Assembly (NCBI GenBank): GCA_964628835.1
Contig: CAZVME010000069.1
Coordinates: 1-17,666, forward strand
Direction of reading: 5' to 3'
Source of the DNA: JAAGZL01 sp964628835
GTDB lineage: Bacteria; Pseudomonadota; Gammaproteobacteria; Chromatiales; Chromatiaceae
DNA length: 17,666 nucleotides
Both the position numbers and the translations under genes were made by a program. Each line of letters starts with the position of its first letter. Position 1 is the stretch's first letter. Positions 14,634 to 17,666 of this stretch are shown here, piece after piece. The notes beneath the pieces were generated by a model. That model saw nothing but the letters and a program-made list of their open reading frames with translations. It was not told the origin of the DNA and searched no databases.

Positions 14634-14969
14634 CTATCTTACCCCGGATATGCAGCAGCTACTGCGTTTTGGAGCGGGAGCCAGGCTTTTAAGACGGCAG
14701 TAGGCATTTGGTCCCAGGAGTCCTGGCTTTACATAGGTCCAGGCTTTGCAGCTATCAGTGGAAAAACATGCATCCACGCAGAGCTGGGGCTTGGCCTTTT
14801 CCAGGCGAATGGTTTGAATATCTGAGCCTGGACGGTCAGTGTTCAACTCCATCTCTGATCTTACAGCCCTTGGTGATGTGTAGCCGCCACCGCAGCCAGA
14901 TAGAAACAACAGGCAGGCAGTCACGGTTAGAGTGATTAGGATTTTTCCATGAACTTTTACATGCATCAT
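14634..14969 (-). CDS. PAN/Apple-domain lipoprotein
   Basis: This is a 111-residue secreted lipoprotein. The signal peptide has a basic start, a hydrophobic core (residues 10-22) and a lipobox, Leu-Ser-Gly-Cys26, so it should be lipid-anchored in the cell envelope. The mature part contains a short PAN domain: DRPGSDIQTIRL, Cys64 and Cys68 (LCVDAC), SCKAWTYVKPGLLGPNAYC with Cys74 and Cys91, then Cys105-Cys106 and the typical CCISG end. These cysteines suit disulfides in the periplasm. PAN domains mediate protein or carbohydrate contacts; the partner here is unknown. The ATG at 14969 is preceded by AGGGG (14976-14980). An adjacent second ATG is an equally acceptable start. The gene sits between the 132-residue membrane protein and ppk2, 156 and 105 bases away. 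Confidence 0.85.
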   Translation of the reverse strand: MMHVKVHGKILITLTVTACLLFLSGCGGGYTSPRAVRSEMELNTDRPGSDIQTIRLEKAKPQLCVDACFSTDSCKAWTYVKPGLLGPNAYCRLKSLAPAPKRSSCCISGVR

Positions 14970-15125
14970 TAAAGGCCCCTTGTATGTGATCTGTTATTCC
15001 AGCCGCTGCTTGCAGTTATCACGTATTTCCATATTAACGCCAATCACAATACTAGTATATGTTGCCTGCCGTTGGTATCGCTGGCCTTGTCCTGTATCTG
15101 CCGTGGTGCTCCAGCTCAATAGGGA

Positions 15126-15524
15126 TTAAAACAACCCCTCTACCAGGTCGCCAAAGCCCCAGATCAAGGTGCCGCTAATGAGCATCAGCAGACCTGATCT
15201 CTCGTTAGCCCAGGTAAGCTCTTCGTGGAAACGTGAATTCTGGAGTGTCTGCTGCCGCTCCTGTTGCGCCCAGTCGCGGTTAAAGTCACCATGGGTATTA
15301 ATCTGGCGCACCTTGAGCATTCGTATGTGCTCCAGAATCTGGCTGGACGTAAGGATTATGCCGATAACAACCACCAGCGAGCCGCAGCGGGAAAACCAGG
15401 ACCAGTCACCCTGACCTATGCTGGTCAGAGCGCCTGCGGCCAGGATGAGGCTGGCAATGAAATAGGCTTTTAGTGTGTTTCCTTTACGTCTCATATCATG
15501 GGGCCGGGTTAATAATTGGATCAT
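15126..15524 (-). CDS. Small three-helix inner-membrane protein, unrecognised
   Basis: This is a 132-residue hypothetical protein that I do not recognise. Three hydrophobic segments are visible at about 20-38, 48-64 and 111-129. They are separated by a polar, helical stretch of about 45 residues rich in Arg, Gln and Glu (MLKVRQINTHGD through EELTWANERS) that could be a cytoplasmic loop or coiled coil. There is no cysteine pair or catalytic motif. The start at 15524 lacks a clear Shine-Dalgarno; an ATG at 15494 is the alternative. It begins only 18 bases after the stop of the TRAP permease on the same strand, so co-transcription is likely, which may reflect an accessory role or simple read-through. 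Confidence 0.7.
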   Translation of the reverse strand: MIQLLTRPHDMRRKGNTLKAYFIASLILAAGALTSIGQGDWSWFSRCGSLVVVIGIILTSSQILEHIRMLKVRQINTHGDFNRDWAQQERQQTLQNSRFHEELTWANERSGLLMLISGTLIWGFGDLVEGLF

Positions 15525-15542
15525 CCGGGAGACTTTTACAGA

Positions 15543-17666
15543 TTATAGCGAGGCTGTGGCCTTTCTGCGTCTTTGCCACAGGCCAAGTAGTAGCGCGAGC
15601 AGGATGGAGGGCAGTATAAACCACCTCTTTGTCGGTTGTTCCTGGGTTAATTGATACCCGGTGATGCGGGTGGCGAAGCCCGGTTCCAGGCCGGCGTTTT
15701 CGGCCGGGCTCATGAAACCGATATCGAGAATTTTCAGTGCATCACCACTCACTTGAGTGATAAAGCCCAGCTCTCTGAGGCGATCTGCGGGTTTGGTGTC
15801 CGGTATGGTCATGACCATCTCTCTGCTGGACGGCTTGCCGGTATCGTCCTCCACTTCGACCAGCAGCCGCAACGGTTCTCCCGGGCGCATCTGACCAATG
15901 CTGGTGCTTAGCTCTATGGCTGGGCGTAGCTGGTAGGGTGGGTAGACCTGATCCCGCCAGAAATCGGGGCGGAACAGGGAGAATGCGGCGAGCAATAACA
16001 GCAGGCTTTCCCACCAGCGATTGCGCGTAACAAACCAACCCTGGGTGGCGGAGGCAAACATAAGCATGGCCGCCAGGCCGGTCAGCGCCACCAGGAGAAA
16101 GTGGCCAAAGCTCTCCACGCCGATCAGCAGCAGCTCGGTGTTGAAGATGAACATAAAGGGCAGGATGGCGGTGCGTATGTCGTAATAGAACGACTGGATA
16201 CCGGTCTTGATCGGGTCGGCGCCGGATATGCCGGAGGCGGCATAGGCGGCCAGACCCACCGGTGGGGTGTCATCGGCCAGGATGCCGAAATAGAACACAA
16301 ATAGATGTACCGCCACCAAGGGGATCTCCACCCCATGGGCGGAGGAGAACTGCACTATCACCGGGGCCATCAGGGTGGAGACCACGATGTAGTTTGCGGT
16401 GGTGGGCAGCCCCATTCCCAGCACCATGCACACCAGTGCGGTGAGCAGGAACATCATGATCACCGATCCCATGGAGAGCACCTCAATCAACTCTCCCAGT
16501 ACCTGTCCAATTCCGGTCAGGCTGACGGTTCCCACCACAATACCCGCGGTGGCTGTCGCCACACCAATGCCAATCATATTGCGGGCGCCATTTTGCAGGC
16601 TGAGCAGCAGATCTCTCCAACCCTCGCTCCAGGTGTCGTCTACCGCTTGCCGGGAAAAAATCCGGCGTAGGGGTTTCTGGGTGAGCAGGATCACTATCAT
16701 CAGCAGCGTGGCATAGAATACGGATAGGGCGGGGGAGAGTCGCAACACCATGAGACACCACACCAGAACCACGATGGGCAGCAGGAAGTGCAGCCCACCA
16801 CGCAGGGCCTCGCTGGCATTAGGTATGTGCTCTGGGTCAAAGCCGTCTGGTAATGGGTGGTGCGCCTCCCAGGCCAGTAGCCCCAGATAGATGCCGGCTA
16901 GCAGGGCGCCATTCACATATAGGGATAGATCCCCAAACAGCCTAGTGGTGGCCTCCAGGATCTGCCAGGTCAGAAAGATACAGATGACAATGCCGGACAG
17001 CCCAAGGCCCCAGCGCATCAGGCGTAGCTTCAAGGGCGCCAGGTCGGGCCGCTTCAACCCCTGCATATCGGCCTTGATGGCCTCCAGATGCACCAGATAC
17101 ATCAGGGCCAGATAGCTGAGCACGGCGGGTAGGAAGGCGTGCTTTATCACCTCCACATAGGAGATGTTGAGGTACTCCACCATCAGGAAGGCTGCAGCTC
17201 CCATCACCGGGGGCATGATCTGGCCGTTGGTGGATGCGGCGACCTCAATTGCCCCGGCCCGGTAATCGGGGAACCCTACCTTTTTCATCAGCGGGATGGT
17301 GAAGGTGCCGGTGGTCACCACATTGGCGATGGAAGAGCCGGAGATCATGCCGGTCAGGCCGGAAGCGAGGATGCCCGCCTTAGCCGGACCACCACGCATA
17401 TGTCCCACCAGTGAGAAGGCCACGCGAATGAAGTAGGCCCCACCACCAGCCCGTTCCAGCATGCTGCCAAACAGCACAAATAGAAACACGAATCCCGCCG
17501 ATACCCCCACCGGGACCCCGAACACCCCCTCTGTAGTAAGCCACTGATGGGAGGCGACCCGATGCAATGAGGCCCCCTTATGGGCCATGACATCCGGCAG
17601 CCAGGGTCCGGCAAAGGTATATACCAGGAACAGGGAGGCGATGATGGTGAGGGGCCAGCCCAGGGA
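15543..17666 (-). CDS. TRAP transporter fused permease (TAXI type) with C-terminal DUF3394, 5'-truncated by window edge
   Basis: The frame is open through the right edge. At least 707 residues are visible: 26 before an internal ATG at 17588, then 681. The sequence holds the many-helix large permease unit, with hallmarks VVTTGTFTIPLMKKVGF, GMGLPTTANYIVVSTLMAP and FGILADDTPPVGLAAYAASG. It is followed by two more membrane helices and a soluble C-terminal region with DTKPADRLRELGF, typical of the DUF3394 tail of fused TRAP permeases, then a last helix and a basic end. Such proteins use ion gradients to import organic acids, delivered by a periplasmic TAXI-type binding protein that should lie beyond the right edge. 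The substrate is unknown. The N-terminal small-subunit part is also outside. It is followed after 18 bases by the small membrane protein. Confidence 0.93.
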   Translation of the reverse strand, partial: SLGWPLTIIASLFLVYTFAGPWLPDVMAHKGASLHRVASHQWLTTEGVFGVPVGVSAGFVFLFVLFGSMLERAGGGAYFIRVAFSLVGHMRGGPAKAGILASGLTGMISGSSIANVVTTGTFTIPLMKKVGFPDYRAGAIEVAASTNGQIMPPVMGAAAFLMVEYLNISYVEVIKHAFLPAVLSYLALMYLVHLEAIKADMQGLKRPDLAPLKLRLMRWGLGLSGIVICIFLTWQILEATTRLFGDLSLYVNGALLAGIYLGLLAWEAHHPLPDGFDPEHIPNASEALRGGLHFLLPIVVLVWCLMVLRLSPALSVFYATLLMIVILLTQKPLRRIFSRQAVDDTWSEGWRDLLLSLQNGARNMIGIGVATATAGIVVGTVSLTGIGQVLGELIEVLSMGSVIMMFLLTALVCMVLGMGLPTTANYIVVSTLMAPVIVQFSSAHGVEIPLVAVHLFVFYFGILADDTPPVGLAAYAASGISGADPIKTGIQSFYYDIRTAILPFMFIFNTELLLIGVESFGHFLLVALTGLAAMLMFASATQGWFVTRNRWWESLLLLLAAFSLFRPDFWRDQVYPPYQLRPAIELSTSIGQMRPGEPLRLLVEVEDDTGKPSSREMVMTIPDTKPADRLRELGFITQVSGDALKILDIGFMSPAENAGLEPGFATRITGYQLTQEQPTKRWFILPSILLALLLGLWQRRRKATASL

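Noticed and set aside
16101..17414. Plus-strand open frames across the TRAP permease, rich in His, Gly and Arg
   Set aside because: Such composition is what the antisense of a GC-rich membrane protein gene gives; no start signals support them.

Overview
This window looks like a gammaproteobacterial chromosome segment. The evidence is the gammaproteobacterial translation-factor cluster epmB / efp / epmA, a FimX-type c-di-GMP receptor very close to the Pseudomonas protein, and an NrtR-nadA operon. G+C is mixed, mostly around or above 50% by eye. A free-living or symbiotic chemolithotroph relative is plausible but is only inference. There is no rRNA, tRNA, insertion sequence, phage or CRISPR array. 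No gap between genes exceeds about 260 bases.

Left end (1-2300, + strand). The tail of a methyl-accepting chemotaxis protein has an in-frame amber codon at 127-129 and ends at a strong hairpin terminator. It is followed by a compact, AT-richer metal-response operon. That operon has a MerR-type regulator with a MerR-like cysteine triad, a small thioredoxin-fold protein with three cysteine pairs, and a MerC-like membrane protein. It is led by a textbook MerR-type promoter with a near-perfect 12+12 dyad. No mercuric reductase or MerP is present.

Middle left (2300-6320). nadA and nrtR (a Nudix regulator with an intact Nudix box) form a minus-strand operon for NAD synthesis. They are divergent from an HDOD-domain protein. 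The intergenic region holds repeated TAGTGT(TA) half-sites that may be the NrtR operator. A cytosolic 5'-nucleotidase of the animal cN-I type follows.

Middle (6320-10450, - strand). fimX (degenerate REC, PAS, degenerate GGDEF, degenerate EAL) lies downstream of a large protein with a C-terminal PilZ-like segment, resembling the FimX neighbour FimW. Both probably read c-di-GMP to control type IV pili. The 192-base spacer between them contains complementary segments arranged as a pseudoknot.

Middle right (10600-13200). epmB (-) is divergent, with 34 bases between start codons, from efp and epmA (+). EpmB makes (R)-beta-lysine, EpmA attaches it to Lys34 of EF-P, and the modified EF-P relieves ribosome stalling at polyproline. 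All three members lie together here.

Right end (13230-17666). A small CoA-binding protein faces a minus-strand series: ppk2 (class I-like polyphosphate kinase 2), a PAN-domain lipoprotein, an unrecognised three-helix membrane protein, and a fused TRAP transporter permease that runs off the right edge.
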